Source: Brockia lithotrophica (GTDB taxonomy: Bacteria > Bacillota > Bacilli > Thermicanales > DSM-22653). From it: DNA of 64,000 nt. Location: assembly GCF_003633725.1 (NCBI RefSeq), contig NZ_RBIJ01000002.1, positions 6,598 to 70,597 of the forward strand. Direction: 5' to 3'. The position numbers and the translations under genes were made by a program. Below, piece by piece: positions 7,829 to 15,246 of this stretch. Under the pieces are notes generated by a model. The model made no database searches, was not told where the DNA came from, and saw nothing but the letters and a program-made list of their open reading frames with translations. How positions within the stretch are numbered: position 1 is the stretch's first letter; each line of letters begins with the position of its first letter.

Positions 7829-7959
7829 GACTTGGTGCCGGTGACAGGGGTCGAACCTGCACGGGGGGTCACCCCACGCGATTTTGAGTCGCGCGCGTCT
7901 GCCAATTCCGCCACACCGGCAAACGTGGCGCGCCCGGAGGGACTCGAACCCCCAACCTT
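7829..7959. repeat. right 131-bp direct repeat (attR side)
   Basis: Identical to 2-132. Here the repeat runs into the 5' half of tRNA-Arg, so the tRNA gene is intact at this junction, as expected when the element supplies a replacement 3' end. Confidence 0.9.
7833..7920 (-). tRNA. tRNA-Leu(CAA), right copy
   Basis: Same 88-nt class II tRNA as at 6-93, with anticodon loop CTCAAAA and encoded CCA. It lies five bases downstream of the intact tRNA-Arg and is the last member of the array. By geometry this is probably the copy brought by the element, while the left copy is the original. Confidence 0.92.
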
Positions 7960-8002
7960 CTGATCCGTAGTCAGATGCTCTATCCAATTGAGCTACGGGC
8001 GC
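7926..8002 (-). tRNA. tRNA-Arg(ACG)
   Basis: A 77-nt cloverleaf with acceptor GCGCCCG/CGGGCGC, anticodon loop CTACGGA (ACG, normally modified to ICG) and encoded CCA. It is the attachment site of the element: the bases from the variable loop to the 3' end belong to the 131-bp repeat. Confidence 0.93.
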
Positions 8003-8034
8003 AGGGTCGACACGTCGCTTCTGCATATTCCGAG

Positions 8035-8123
8035 TGGTGCCGGGGACCGGACTTGAACCGGCACGGTAGGCTCCTACCCCAGGATTTTAAGTCCCGTGCG
8101 TCTACCTGTTCCGCCACCCCGGC
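8035..8123 (-). tRNA. tRNA-Leu(TAA)
   Basis: An 89-nt class II tRNA with acceptor GCCGGGG/CCCCGGC, anticodon loop CTTAAAA (TAA), long variable arm and encoded CCA. Confidence 0.93.
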
Positions 8124-8127
8124 AAGC

Positions 8128-8203
8128 TGGTGCCGGCGAGAGGACTCGAACCTCCAGCCTGCCGCTTACAAGGCGGCTGCTCTACCGATTGAGCTACACC
8201 GGC
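8128..8203 (-). tRNA. tRNA-Thr(TGT)
   Basis: A 76-nt cloverleaf with acceptor GCCGGTG/CGCCGGC, anticodon loop CTTGTAA (TGT) and encoded CCA, four bases upstream of tRNA-Leu(TAA). Confidence 0.93.
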
Positions 8204-8238
8204 GCCCTCGTCCGCAGAACCGTCCGATCGGCGTGCGA

Positions 8239-8314
8239 TGGTGGCTCGGGACGGAATCGAACCGCCGACACGAGGATTTTCAGTCCTCTGCTCTGCCGAC
8301 TGAGCTACCGAGCC
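8239..8314 (-). tRNA. tRNA-Phe(GAA)
   Basis: A 76-nt cloverleaf with acceptor GGCTCGG/CCGAGCC, anticodon loop CTGAAAA (GAA) and encoded CCA. Confidence 0.93.
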
Positions 8315-8320
8315 GTGAAA

Positions 8321-8396
8321 TGGCGGTGCTGACGGGACTTGAACCCGCGATCTCCGGTGTGACAGACCGGTGTGTTAACCCCTACACCACAGCACC
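8321..8396 (-). tRNA. tRNA-Asp(GTC)
   Basis: A 76-nt cloverleaf with acceptor GGTGCTG/CAGCACC, anticodon loop CTGTCAC (GTC), discriminator G and encoded CCA. Confidence 0.92.
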
Positions 8397-8412
8397 GCGA
8401 TACATAGTTCTT

Positions 8413-8489
<77 letters not shown>

Positions 8490-8492
8490 ATC

Positions 8493-8568
8493 TGGTGGAC
8501 GATGGAGGATTCGAACCTCCGACCTCTTGCGTGTGAAGCAAGCGCTCTCCCACCTGAGCTAATCGTCC
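8493..8568 (-). tRNA. tRNA-Val(CAC)
   Basis: A 76-nt cloverleaf with acceptor GGACGAT/ATCGTCC, anticodon loop TTCACAC (CAC) and encoded CCA. Confidence 0.92.
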
Positions 8569-8591
8569 ACGTACACCACAGATTTTCAAAC

Positions 8592-8620
8592 GGCCCCTCG
8601 GGGAATCGAACCCCGAACTG
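8592..8620 (-). pseudogene. 3' remnant of a tRNA gene
   Basis: The minus strand reads a perfect T-arm (CGGGG-TTCGATT-CCCCG, 8599-8615) and an acceptor 3' strand AGGGGCC (8592-8598), but no CCA. The matching 5' half with D-arm and anticodon is absent; the upstream bases run directly into tRNA-Ser. It is a broken tRNA, possibly tRNA-Glu judging by the GGGGCC end, or the scar of an earlier integration or deletion. Confidence 0.6.
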
Positions 8621-8640
8621 CCTTCACTCGGGGCATAGGA

Positions 8641-8733
8641 TGGTGGATAGGGTGGGATTCGAACCCACGGTACGGCTTTTGACCGTACACACGATTTCCA
8701 ATCGTGCCCCTTCGACCACTCGGGCACCTATCC
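8641..8733 (-). tRNA. tRNA-Ser(GGA)
   Basis: A 93-nt class II tRNA with acceptor GGATAGG/CCTATCC, anticodon loop TTGGAAA (GGA), long variable arm and encoded CCA. Confidence 0.93.
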
Positions 8734-8736
8734 GTT

Positions 8737-8811
8737 TGGCTCCGCAGGCAGGATTCGAACCTGCAACCCTCCGGTTAACAGCCGGATGCTCTACCGTTGA
8801 GCTACTGCGGA
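8737..8811 (-). tRNA. tRNA-Asn(GTT)
   Basis: A 75-nt cloverleaf with acceptor TCCGCAG/CTGCGGA, anticodon loop CTGTTAA (GTT) and encoded CCA. It is the first gene of the array behind the promoter at 8837-8865. Confidence 0.93.
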
Positions 8812-8836
8812 ATGCGGTTTACGAACGGCACGTTTA

Positions 8837-8865
8837 ATCATACCACGGACGAGGTGCCTCTGCAA
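8837..8865 (-). promoter_or_regulatory. promoter of the tRNA array
   Basis: On the minus strand TTGCAG (8865-8860) and TATGAT (8842-8837) are spaced by exactly 17 bases. Transcription would start about 15-20 bases before tRNA-Asn. Confidence 0.75.
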
Positions 8866-8967
8866 GAGGGGTTTCCCGTTTTCCGAAACCTCTTAACGAG
8901 GAAACGGAAGCGTCGGTTTGTTAAGCTTACACGTGGAGACCACCACCGGGTAAGGACGGGATCGGCC

Positions 8968-10182
8968 ATGCTGGACCCTCAAGCTCGCGAAGCGGAAACG
9001 CTATCTTCCACGGAGGCGCACTCCTCCGAACCGCGCGTCCTCCTCGTCACGGAAAGGACCTTAGGGGAAGGACACCGGAGCGCCGCGCGCGCCCTCGCCG
9101 AGGCGTTCCGCCGCCTCGTTCCCGGCCTCTCCCCCGTCATCGCCACGACGCTTCCCGCCCACGTCGAGTGGGTGTTCAATGCGGTATACGGGCACACCTT
9201 GACGAAGAACCCCGCCCTCTGGGGGGCGGCCTACGAGACGGAGCTTTGGACCGGTCCCCTCATGAAACCGATCGTCTCCAACCCCATGCGGCGCAACGTC
9301 CGACGCCTCGTCGCCCGCTACAAGCCGCACATCGTTCTCGCCACGCACGCCCTTCCGGTACACGCCTTTGCCCGCATGCGCAAGCGCGGTGCGCCCTACG
9401 TCTTCGGCGTGGCGATCACCGACTTTGGAGGAAACAGCTTCTGGACGGACAAGTACGTAGACGCCTTCTTCGTCGCCAACGAGGAAATCGGCCGCCGGAT
9501 TGCCGCCCGTTACCGCCTTCCCGAAGAGCGCTTCGTTCCCACGGGGATCCCCATCCATCCCGTCTTTGCGGCAGGAGAAGAGGAAAGGCGTCGCCGGCGG
9601 GAAGAGAAGCGGCGGGCCCTCGGGATCGGAGAGGAACCCCTCATCCTCCTCTTCGGCGGCGGCGAAGGGCTGTTCGACTTCCCTTCGCTCATCCACGCCC
9701 TCGATAAGCTCACGCTTCCCTTCTCCCTCCTCGTGCTCACCGGGCGCAACACCTTCCTCTGGGAGACCCTCCGGACCTTGCGCGGATCGTTACGCCACAA
9801 GCTGTTCCCCTACGGGTTTCTCGAAGATCCGCAGGAGATCTTCGATATCTACCTCGCAGGGGACCTGTTGATCAGCAAGGCGGGGGGCCTCACCGTCTCC
9901 GAGGCGCTTGCCGTGGGGCTCCCGATGGTTCTGCACCGGCCGATTCCCGGACAAGAGTCGCGGAACACAGACTACCTCTTGGAAAAAGAGGCCGCTCTGT
10001 ACGCCCCGCGGCCGGACATCCTCGTGCGGACGGTCGAATTCCTCCTTCGGGAACCCGAACGCCGGCGGGAGCTCGCCGAACGGGCACGTTCCCTCGGAAG
10101 GCCGGATGCGGCGCTGCGCATCGCCCGCCACATGCTCACCCTGTACGCCCAGTCGCGAAAGCCCGCCCAAACTTCCCCGTGA
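8968..10182 (+). CDS. MGDG synthase/UgtP-family glycosyltransferase
   Basis: A GT-B glycosyltransferase of about 404 residues that probably transfers a sugar from a nucleotide donor to diacylglycerol, making membrane glycolipids at the cytoplasmic face. The N-terminal domain has the family start VLLVTERTLGEGHRSAA, where GxGH is characteristic of MGDG synthases and UgtP. The C-terminal donor domain carries GGGEGLFDFPSL and SKAGGLTVSEALAVGLPMV, the loop that binds the nucleotide sugar. The open frame extends back to 8797 but that part overlaps tRNA-Asn, so ATG 8968 is preferred; its ribosome site is weak. UgtP in B. subtilis also affects cell size, but nothing here shows that. Confidence 0.82.
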   Translation: MLDPQAREAETLSSTEAHSSEPRVLLVTERTLGEGHRSAARALAEAFRRLVPGLSPVIATTLPAHVEWVFNAVYGHTLTKNPALWGAAYETELWTGPLMKPIVSNPMRRNVRRLVARYKPHIVLATHALPVHAFARMRKRGAPYVFGVAITDFGGNSFWTDKYVDAFFVANEEIGRRIAARYRLPEERFVPTGIPIHPVFAAGEEERRRRREEKRRALGIGEEPLILLFGGGEGLFDFPSLIHALDKLTLPFSLLVLTGRNTFLWETLRTLRGSLRHKLFPYGFLEDPQEIFDIYLAGDLLISKAGGLTVSEALAVGLPMVLHRPIPGQESRNTDYLLEKEAALYAPRPDILVRTVEFLLREPERRRELAERARSLGRPDAALRIARHMLTLYAQSRKPAQTSP

Positions 10183-10251
10183 GACCTCGCAAGGTCGTGC
10201 ACCTCTCTCGGACCGCTCTGCGCATAGGTCTCTGCAGGCGTGAAGATGAAG

Positions 10252-10280
10252 AAACGGGCGGCGCATTGCCGCCCGTAAAC
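10252..10280. terminator. hairpin between the glycosyltransferase gene and perR
   Basis: ACGGGCGGC and GCCGCCCGT form a nine-base stem with a GCATT loop, between the convergent genes. On the minus strand it is followed by a T-rich stretch, so it probably ends the perR transcript. Confidence 0.6.
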
Positions 10281-10343
10281 TCCGCCGCGACAAAAACATC
10301 TGCTGTTTTCCGGGAGGCGCTAACGCCCGCGCTTCGGACGTAT

Positions 10344-10949
10344 CTAGAGATCTTCCTCGCCGCGCTTGCGCCGGGAAGGCACGAGACCTTTGCGCTGGCA
10401 GTCCGGACAGATCCCGTAGATCACGAGTTTGTGGTCGAGGACCTGATAGCCCAATCGACGGGCGGCCTCGTCCTCCACCTCGAAGTAGGGTGTGTAGGGG
10501 AGGTCTTCGACCTTGCCGCAGACGACGCACACGACGTGGTAGTGGTCTTCCGGATTGGCGTCGTAGCGGCTCGCCTGGTCCCCGAAGGTGAGTTCTTGAA
10601 TGAGCCCGGCCTCCTTGAAGACCTTGAGGTTGTTGTATACGGTCGCCACGCTCATGCTCGGGTACTCGGAAGCCAGGGCCTGATAGATTTCTTCGGCCGT
10701 CGGGTGTTCGTGGTGCGTATAGAGGTAGTTCAAGATGGCATACCGTTGCGGCGTCATCCGCACGCCGAGGGCGCGCAGACGCTCCACGGCACGCTCTACG
10801 GCGAGAACGTGATCCCTTGGGCCCTTCCCTTCGCTTGTCCCGGACCTCGCGTCGTTTCCGTGTGCGGTCCCTGCCTCCCAAGCACGGCCGTTCTCCGACG
10901 ACGCTTCCGCTTGGAGAACCTCTGCGGCCTCGTCCTTCGTATTCCGCAT
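10344..10949 (-). CDS. perR: PerR, peroxide-sensing repressor (Fur family)
   Basis: A metal-dependent repressor that senses hydrogen peroxide by metal-catalysed oxidation of His ligands. The core is close to B. subtilis PerR: GVRMTPQRYAIL, HPTAEEIYQAL, SMSVATVYNNLKVFKEAGL (winged helix), then DHYHVVCVVCGKVEDL and CPDC. The two Cys pairs should hold the structural zinc. The regulatory-site region RYDANPEDHYH is present. The frame could start at ATG 10991; ATG 10949 is preferred because AAGGGGG precedes it. Either way the N-terminus is about 40-55 residues longer than usual and low-complexity. Bcp and Mn/Fe-SOD genes nearby suit an oxidative-stress neighbourhood. Confidence 0.85.
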   Translation of the reverse strand: MRNTKDEAAEVLQAEASSENGRAWEAGTAHGNDARSGTSEGKGPRDHVLAVERAVERLRALGVRMTPQRYAILNYLYTHHEHPTAEEIYQALASEYPSMSVATVYNNLKVFKEAGLIQELTFGDQASRYDANPEDHYHVVCVVCGKVEDLPYTPYFEVEDEAARRLGYQVLDHKLVIYGICPDCQRKGLVPSRRKRGEEDL

Positions 10950-11118
10950 TCCGTTCGCCCCCTTGCCACCCCGGCCAAAATGAACGTTCATCCGTTCGGT
11001 TGAGAATGAAAACCTCTATCACTACAAGGTTAAAGAAAAAACACTTCTCGCTTCTTTTAGGATACGCCGCCTCCGGCCGCGTGTCAAGGGGATAGAAGGC
11101 GAAACCTTTGCCTACGAA

Positions 11119-11853
11119 CTACGGAGTCCCAGGATCGGCCGTACCTCGGGCCGGTCGGACCTCACCGCTTCGCCAGGCACGGCACACCGAACGGAGAGGA
11201 CAAATGTGGCACTTTGGGGATCTCGCGTGGCACATCCTGCGCCCGTGCCAGATCAACGCGTGGTGGAGGGTGATCCAAAAGCGCTTGGGGACGATTCGCG
11301 TGATCTCCCGTTCGACGGTTTCGGGCTTCGAAGAAGTCGTGAGCCCCAAACGGCGGGCAACGCGGCGGATGTGGGTGTCCACGGCAAAGGCCGGGATCGC
11401 GAAGGCATTTGCCACCACCACGTTGGCCGTCTTGCGCCCCACTCCGGGAAGGGCCGTGAGGGCTTCGACGTCCGCGGGGACCTCCCCTCCGTGGCGTTCT
11501 ACGAGTTCCCGGGCCAAGGCAACAAGTCGTTCGGCCTTAATCCGGTAGAGGCCGAGCGTACGGAGAATGGGGTAGAGGTCTTCCGGGGAAGCTTCGGACA
11601 GCGCGCGGGCGTCGGGATAGCGACGGAAGAGTTCGGGGGTTACGGCGTTCACCTTGGCGTCCGTCGTCTGGGCGGAAAGCACCGTGGCTACGAGGAGTTC
11701 GTAAGGATTGCGGTAGACGAGCTCGCAACGCGCGCCGGGGTAGAGGTCGAGAAGCCCCTGTACGATCTCACGGACGGGGACGCGGTAGGCGCGCAGGGGT
11801 CGAGAAGACGTGCGAAGCTTTACGCGCCCTTTGACCTTGCCCCTCTCGCTCAT
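11119..11853 (-). CDS. nth: endonuclease III
   Basis: A base-excision repair DNA glycosylase and AP lyase for oxidised pyrimidines, 244 residues. The helix-hairpin-helix LPGVGRKTANVV contains the catalytic Lys, and the downstream Asp lies in AVDTHIRRVARRLG. The C-terminus has the iron-sulfur loop C-x6-C-x2-C-x5-C (CHARSPKCHICPLRSVC). A longer open frame runs upstream inside bcp, but ATG 11853 is preferred: it overlaps the bcp stop as ATGA and has GGGGGAAG before it. It is translationally coupled to bcp. Confidence 0.93.
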   Translation of the reverse strand: MSERGKVKGRVKLRTSSRPLRAYRVPVREIVQGLLDLYPGARCELVYRNPYELLVATVLSAQTTDAKVNAVTPELFRRYPDARALSEASPEDLYPILRTLGLYRIKAERLVALARELVERHGGEVPADVEALTALPGVGRKTANVVVANAFAIPAFAVDTHIRRVARRLGLTTSSKPETVEREITRIVPKRFWITLHHALIWHGRRMCHARSPKCHICPLRSVCRAWRSGEVRPARGTADPGTP

Positions 11854-12341
11854 TTTGCTTCCCCCGAGGAGGATACGTGGGCGTCGAGGGCCTCTAGTAC
11901 GCGTTCGACGTGGCCATCGACGCGCACGTTCGTCCAAGCACGCACGATGCGGCCCGCGGGATCAATGAGGAAGGTGCTTCGCACGACACCGAGGCGGCGC
12001 TTCCCGTAAGATACCTTTTCCTGAAGGGCGCCGTACGCGTCAATCACGGTGCGCTCGGGATCGGACAACAAGGAAAAGGGAAGGCCGAGCTTGGCGGCAA
12101 ACTTCGCGTGGCTCTCGACGCTATCCGGGGAAAGGCCGAGGACTTCGGCGCCGCAGGCGCGGAAGTCCGCGTATCGGTCGCGGAACGCCTCCGCTTCGCG
12201 CGTGCAGCCGGAAGTGAAGTCCTTGGGGTAGATGTAGAGGACGAGGTAACGGCCGCGGAACTCTTCCAACGTCCGCTCCCGACCTTCTTGATCCCGTAGG
12301 CGAAAGGTGGGAGCTTCCATCCCGGCCTCGAGCTTGGGCAT
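11850..12341 (-). CDS. bcp: Bcp/PrxQ-type thiol peroxidase
   Basis: A 163-residue peroxiredoxin that reduces hydroperoxides with thioredoxin. The peroxidatic Cys lies in YPKDFTSGCTREAEAFRD, the family signature, and a candidate resolving Cys follows in FRACGAEVLG. FSLLSDPERTVIDAYGA and RSTFLIDPAGRI are typical of the fold. The start ATG has CGAGGAGG upstream. It is the first gene of a two-gene unit with nth, combining peroxide removal with repair of oxidised DNA, with perR just downstream. Confidence 0.93.
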   Translation of the reverse strand: MPKLEAGMEAPTFRLRDQEGRERTLEEFRGRYLVLYIYPKDFTSGCTREAEAFRDRYADFRACGAEVLGLSPDSVESHAKFAAKLGLPFSLLSDPERTVIDAYGALQEKVSYGKRRLGVVRSTFLIDPAGRIVRAWTNVRVDGHVERVLEALDAHVSSSGEAK

Positions 12342-12499
12342 CTCCGCCGCCTCCTCGTACGGAAACGGGTTGTACGACTATCCTACCGCACCCAAGCACC
12401 GTTGAAAAGAGAAAAAGGATGAAGGCGTTTCCCGCTCTGTCCTTGACAAGGTTTCCTCGCCTCGGCAAAATCTAGGGAGGAAGAAAGGAGGGATGGAAT

Positions 12500-13192
12500 G
12501 TGCCGTTCCTCTACACGCCGTGGACGCCCGTACTTCTCTTGGCATTCCTTCTCTCCTTGGGTGCCCAACTCCTCGTCCAAAGCCGTTTTGCGCACTACGG
12601 ACAAATCCCGGCTTCCCGCGGGCTCACTGGCCGAAGCGTGGCCGAAGCCATCCTCCGCCAGAACGGTCTGTACGACGTAGCCGTGGAGCCTGTACCGGGA
12701 AGTCTGAGCGACCACTACGATCCTACGGAACGCACGGTTCGCCTTTCGGAAGGCGTATACGATTCGGCGAGCATTGCGGCGGTAGCGGTCGCAGCCCACG
12801 AGGTAGGACACGCCATCCAGCACGGAACGAACTACCCGCTCCTCGTCCTCCGGCACCACCTCGTACCCGTGCTCAACATCACCTCTGGGCTCGCACCGTG
12901 GCTCATCCTCGCCGGGATCCTGTTTAAGGCTTCCGGGCTTTTCCTCCTCGGGGTGCTCTTTTTCGCCGGCGTCGTCCTCTTCCACTTCGTGACCTTGCCC
13001 GTGGAATTCGACGCCAGCCGCCGAGCCTTGAGGGAGCTCGAACGCCTTGGCCTCGTCTCGCCTGCGGAAATCCCGGCGGCGCGCAAGGTGCTTACGGCGG
13101 CGGCGCTCACGTACGTCGCCGCGGCGACCATCGCCGCTTTGCAGCTTCTCGAATACATTTGGATCTTTACCCAAGGGCGAGACGAAGCGTAA
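12500..13192 (+). CDS. membrane zinc metallopeptidase, YugP family
   Basis: A 230-residue membrane protein of the YugP-type putative neutral zinc peptidase family. Residues 1-18 form a first membrane segment. HEVGH in VAVAAHEVGHAIQHG is the HExxH zinc motif, and two further hydrophobic segments follow at about 128-165, then a C-terminal one. The GTG start at 12500 is chosen because AAAGGAGGG stands just upstream; nearby ATGs are in other frames. The family is widespread in Firmicutes but its substrate is not known. It stands alone, transcribed away from bcp-nth. Confidence 0.85.
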   Translation: MPFLYTPWTPVLLLAFLLSLGAQLLVQSRFAHYGQIPASRGLTGRSVAEAILRQNGLYDVAVEPVPGSLSDHYDPTERTVRLSEGVYDSASIAAVAVAAHEVGHAIQHGTNYPLLVLRHHLVPVLNITSGLAPWLILAGILFKASGLFLLGVLFFAGVVLFHFVTLPVEFDASRRALRELERLGLVSPAEIPAARKVLTAAALTYVAAATIAALQLLEYIWIFTQGRDEA

Positions 13193-13270
13193 CCCCGACC
13201 CTCTCGTCGGTTCGCCAAAGCGCATGGAACGCGAAACACCTCGGCACGTGCGACGGAGGAGCATTTGACG

Positions 13271-14563
13271 ATGTGTGCGACAAACGAAGAATGGTTTACC
13301 CGCGCGGAAAGGCTCTTTCCGGGGGGCGTAAACTCTCCCGCACGCGCCTATGCGGCCGTTGGGGGAACGCCCCCCGTCTTTGTGCGCGGGGAAGGTGCCT
13401 ACGTGTACGACGTCGAAGGCAAGCGCTACATCGACTACCTGGCGGCCTACGGGCCCCTCATCCTCGGACACGCCCACCCGGCAATCGTCTCGGCGATCTC
13501 CCGAGCAGCAGCCGAAGGTACGGTCCTCGGGACGACGACGACCTACGAGGTGGAGTTTGCCGAACGCCTCCAAAGCGCCATCCCTTCTCTCGAACGCCTG
13601 CGCTTTACGACGAGTGGGACGGAGGGGGTGATGAGCGCTATCCGCGTCGCTCGGGCGTTTACCGGGCGGACGACGATCGTCAAGTTTTCGGGATGCTACC
13701 ACGGCCACGCCGATCCCGTGCTCGGCGATGCGGGGTCGGGTACGGCTACCGTGGGGCTGAGCCACGTCGCGGGGGTTCCGGCGGAAACCTTACGGGACGT
13801 TTGGAGCCTCCCGTACAACGACCCCGAGACGCTCCGGACGACCATGCGCAAAAGGGGAGAACGTGTGGCCGCCGTCCTCGTCGAACCTGTGGTGGGGAAC
13901 TTCGGCATCGTCCCGCCGGAGCCGGAGTTTCTGCGGACGATCCACGAAGAGGCGGCCCGGGCGGGTGCCCTCGTGATCTACGACGAAGTGATCACCGCCT
14001 TTCGCTTTGCCTACGGTGCGGTGCAGAGCTTGCTCGGGTACACGCCCGACCTCACGGTCCTCGGCAAGATCATCGGCGGTGGCGTGCCCATCGGCGCCTT
14101 CGGTGGACGAAGGGACGTCCTCGAACTCCTCGCACCCCTAGGCCCCACCTTCCAGGCGGGAACTTTCGCCGGCAATCCTCTGGCCATGCGGGCAGGGCTC
14201 GCCCTGCTCGACGTGCTCGCAAAGGAAAACCCGTACGGAGAACTCGAACGGAAGGCGATTCGCCTCGCAGAAGGACTTACGGCCGCAGCGCGGCGCTACC
14301 GCCTTCCCTTTACCGTAAACCGCTTCGGCGGGGCGTTTTCCACGCATTTTGTAGACGGGCCGGTGCGCACGTATGCGGACGCCCGCCGGGCGGACGACCG
14401 CCTCTTCTCCCGCTTTTTCCACGGGCTTCGGGAACGCGGGATCCTCATCGCACCTTCGAAGTACGAAGCGTGGTTTACCATGGTCCCCCACACGTGGGAC
14501 GACGTGGAAGCCACGCTTCGGGCGGCGGAAGACGTCTTTGCCGAACTCGCCCGCATTGCCTGA
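13271..14563 (+). CDS. hemL: glutamate-1-semialdehyde 2,1-aminomutase
   Basis: A PLP-dependent class III aminotransferase-fold enzyme that converts glutamate-1-semialdehyde to 5-aminolevulinate, the committed tetrapyrrole precursor. Clear family motifs are LFPGGVNSPARA, TTSGTEGVMSAIRVARAFTGR, FSGCYHGH, IYDEVITAFR and KIIGGGVPIGAFGG, whose Lys forms the Schiff base. Length of 430 residues is normal. ATG 13271 is preferred over the in-frame TTG two codons earlier because GGAGGA at 13256-13261 fits it better. The other heme genes are not nearby. Confidence 0.95.
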   Translation: MCATNEEWFTRAERLFPGGVNSPARAYAAVGGTPPVFVRGEGAYVYDVEGKRYIDYLAAYGPLILGHAHPAIVSAISRAAAEGTVLGTTTTYEVEFAERLQSAIPSLERLRFTTSGTEGVMSAIRVARAFTGRTTIVKFSGCYHGHADPVLGDAGSGTATVGLSHVAGVPAETLRDVWSLPYNDPETLRTTMRKRGERVAAVLVEPVVGNFGIVPPEPEFLRTIHEEAARAGALVIYDEVITAFRFAYGAVQSLLGYTPDLTVLGKIIGGGVPIGAFGGRRDVLELLAPLGPTFQAGTFAGNPLAMRAGLALLDVLAKENPYGELERKAIRLAEGLTAAARRYRLPFTVNRFGGAFSTHFVDGPVRTYADARRADDRLFSRFFHGLRERGILIAPSKYEAWFTMVPHTWDDVEATLRAAEDVFAELARIA

Positions 14564-14598
14564 CGTCACGAGTTCGGCCCGCGACGCGGATGTACGCA

Positions 14599-14626
14599 AA
14601 GGGCGCGCCCTCGGGGCGCGCCCTTC
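14599..14626. terminator. bidirectional terminator hemL / sspE
   Basis: AAGGGCGCGCC-CTCG-GGGCGCGCCCTT is a perfect inverted repeat between the convergent genes and can form a strong stem in either direction. Confidence 0.8.
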
Positions 14627-14641
14627 GTCTGTCGTACGGAA

Positions 14642-14818
14642 TTAGGCTTTCTTGTTCTTCTCCGCAGCCTGATTTTGCTGACGCACCTGGTTTACGTCCG
14701 TGTCGGAACCGAATTCCTGCAGGGCAGAGCCTTGCGGCTTACGGCTCTTCTGCATGGACTCCTGGTTCTTCTTCTTCACGGCGTCGGCGTCCGTACCCGT
14801 CTGGGTTTTCTTGCCCAC
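14642..14818 (-). CDS. sspE: gamma-type small acid-soluble spore protein
   Basis: A 58-residue Gln/Lys/Asn-rich protein with the gamma-SASP core FGSDTDVNQVRQQNQAAEKNKKA at its C-terminus and one related Q/K-rich segment before it. Gamma-type SASPs are stored in the spore core as an amino-acid reserve and are not DNA-binding. GTG 14818 is chosen because GGGAGG lies eight bases upstream; the earlier in-frame GTG at 14827 overlaps that ribosome site. Expression in the forespore under sigma-G is expected from the family; no convincing sigma-G box was identified. Confidence 0.85.
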   Translation of the reverse strand: MGKKTQTGTDADAVKKKNQESMQKSRKPQGSALQEFGSDTDVNQVRQQNQAAEKNKKA

Positions 14819-15246
14819 CTGGCTCACCTCCCGTCATAGCGTGTACCGTTTTTCTCGCCCTATCCTCCATCGACGGAGGTCGCCGTTCCACGACGTATGG
14901 ACAAATGTCCCAGCCACTTCCTGCTTCGACGAAGAGGGGCTCGTAGACCGGATCCCTCGTTCCGCCGCCCCTTGTTCGGCCGGAGCGTCCTTCGGCGGAA
15001 AGGAGGATCCCTTCCACGCGCGACGAAGAAATCCGTCCGATGCCCGGAGAGAATTTCCGAAAGCTCCGCATCATAGAGCGCGGGCACCGGCGCACAATGT
15101 AAAAGACCGGAGAGGCGCCGGTGCCTTCCCGAGAACGCAAATTAAAACCACACCCATGTTGTAAAGATTGTTTTTCTCGTTCGAAGAGGTGTATACTGGA
15201 AGCAGACCGGTGGACGACGGGTCCGCCGAAAAGGAGGTCGGTCGAA
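14819..15246. other. gene-free region between sspE and sodA
   Basis: No gene is supported in these 428 bases. They contain a small hairpin CCTCC-GTCGAT-GGAGG near 14870 and an 11-base inverted repeat (GGCACCGGCGC at about 15083-15093, GCGCCGGTGCC at 15115-15125) upstream of the sodA promoter. The sspE promoter must lie at the left end. Confidence 0.5.
15168..15197 (+). promoter_or_regulatory. sodA promoter
   Basis: TTGTTT (15168-15173) and TATACT (15192-15197) are separated by 18 bases, 50 bases before the sodA start. Confidence 0.65.

Larger units (their letters stand above)
133..7959. mobile_element. 7.8-kb integrative element in tRNA-Arg(ACG)
   Basis: The stretch between the two 131-bp repeats, plus one repeat copy, is 7,827 bp and would excise as a circle of that size. 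It encodes, all on the plus strand, a tyrosine integrase next to the left end, two large extracytoplasmic proteins of unknown function, and a PrimPol-ATPase preceded by iteron-like repeats. Its protein genes are visibly richer in A+T than the flanking chromosome and use Tyr, Lys and Asn more. I see no capsid, portal, terminase, relaxase or secretion gene, so it looks like an integrative plasmid, a satellite, or an element of an undescribed kind. The boundaries are well supported; the class is not. Confidence 0.85.

Noticed and set aside
8797-8967. Longer start of the glycosyltransferase gene
   Set aside because: The extra part overlaps tRNA-Asn and the tRNA array promoter and has no family similarity.
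10988-11040. Fur/PerR box upstream of perR
   Set aside because: The region is A+T-rich and contains GAGAATGAAAAC-like sequence, but no arrangement close enough to the 7-1-7 consensus to claim an operator.
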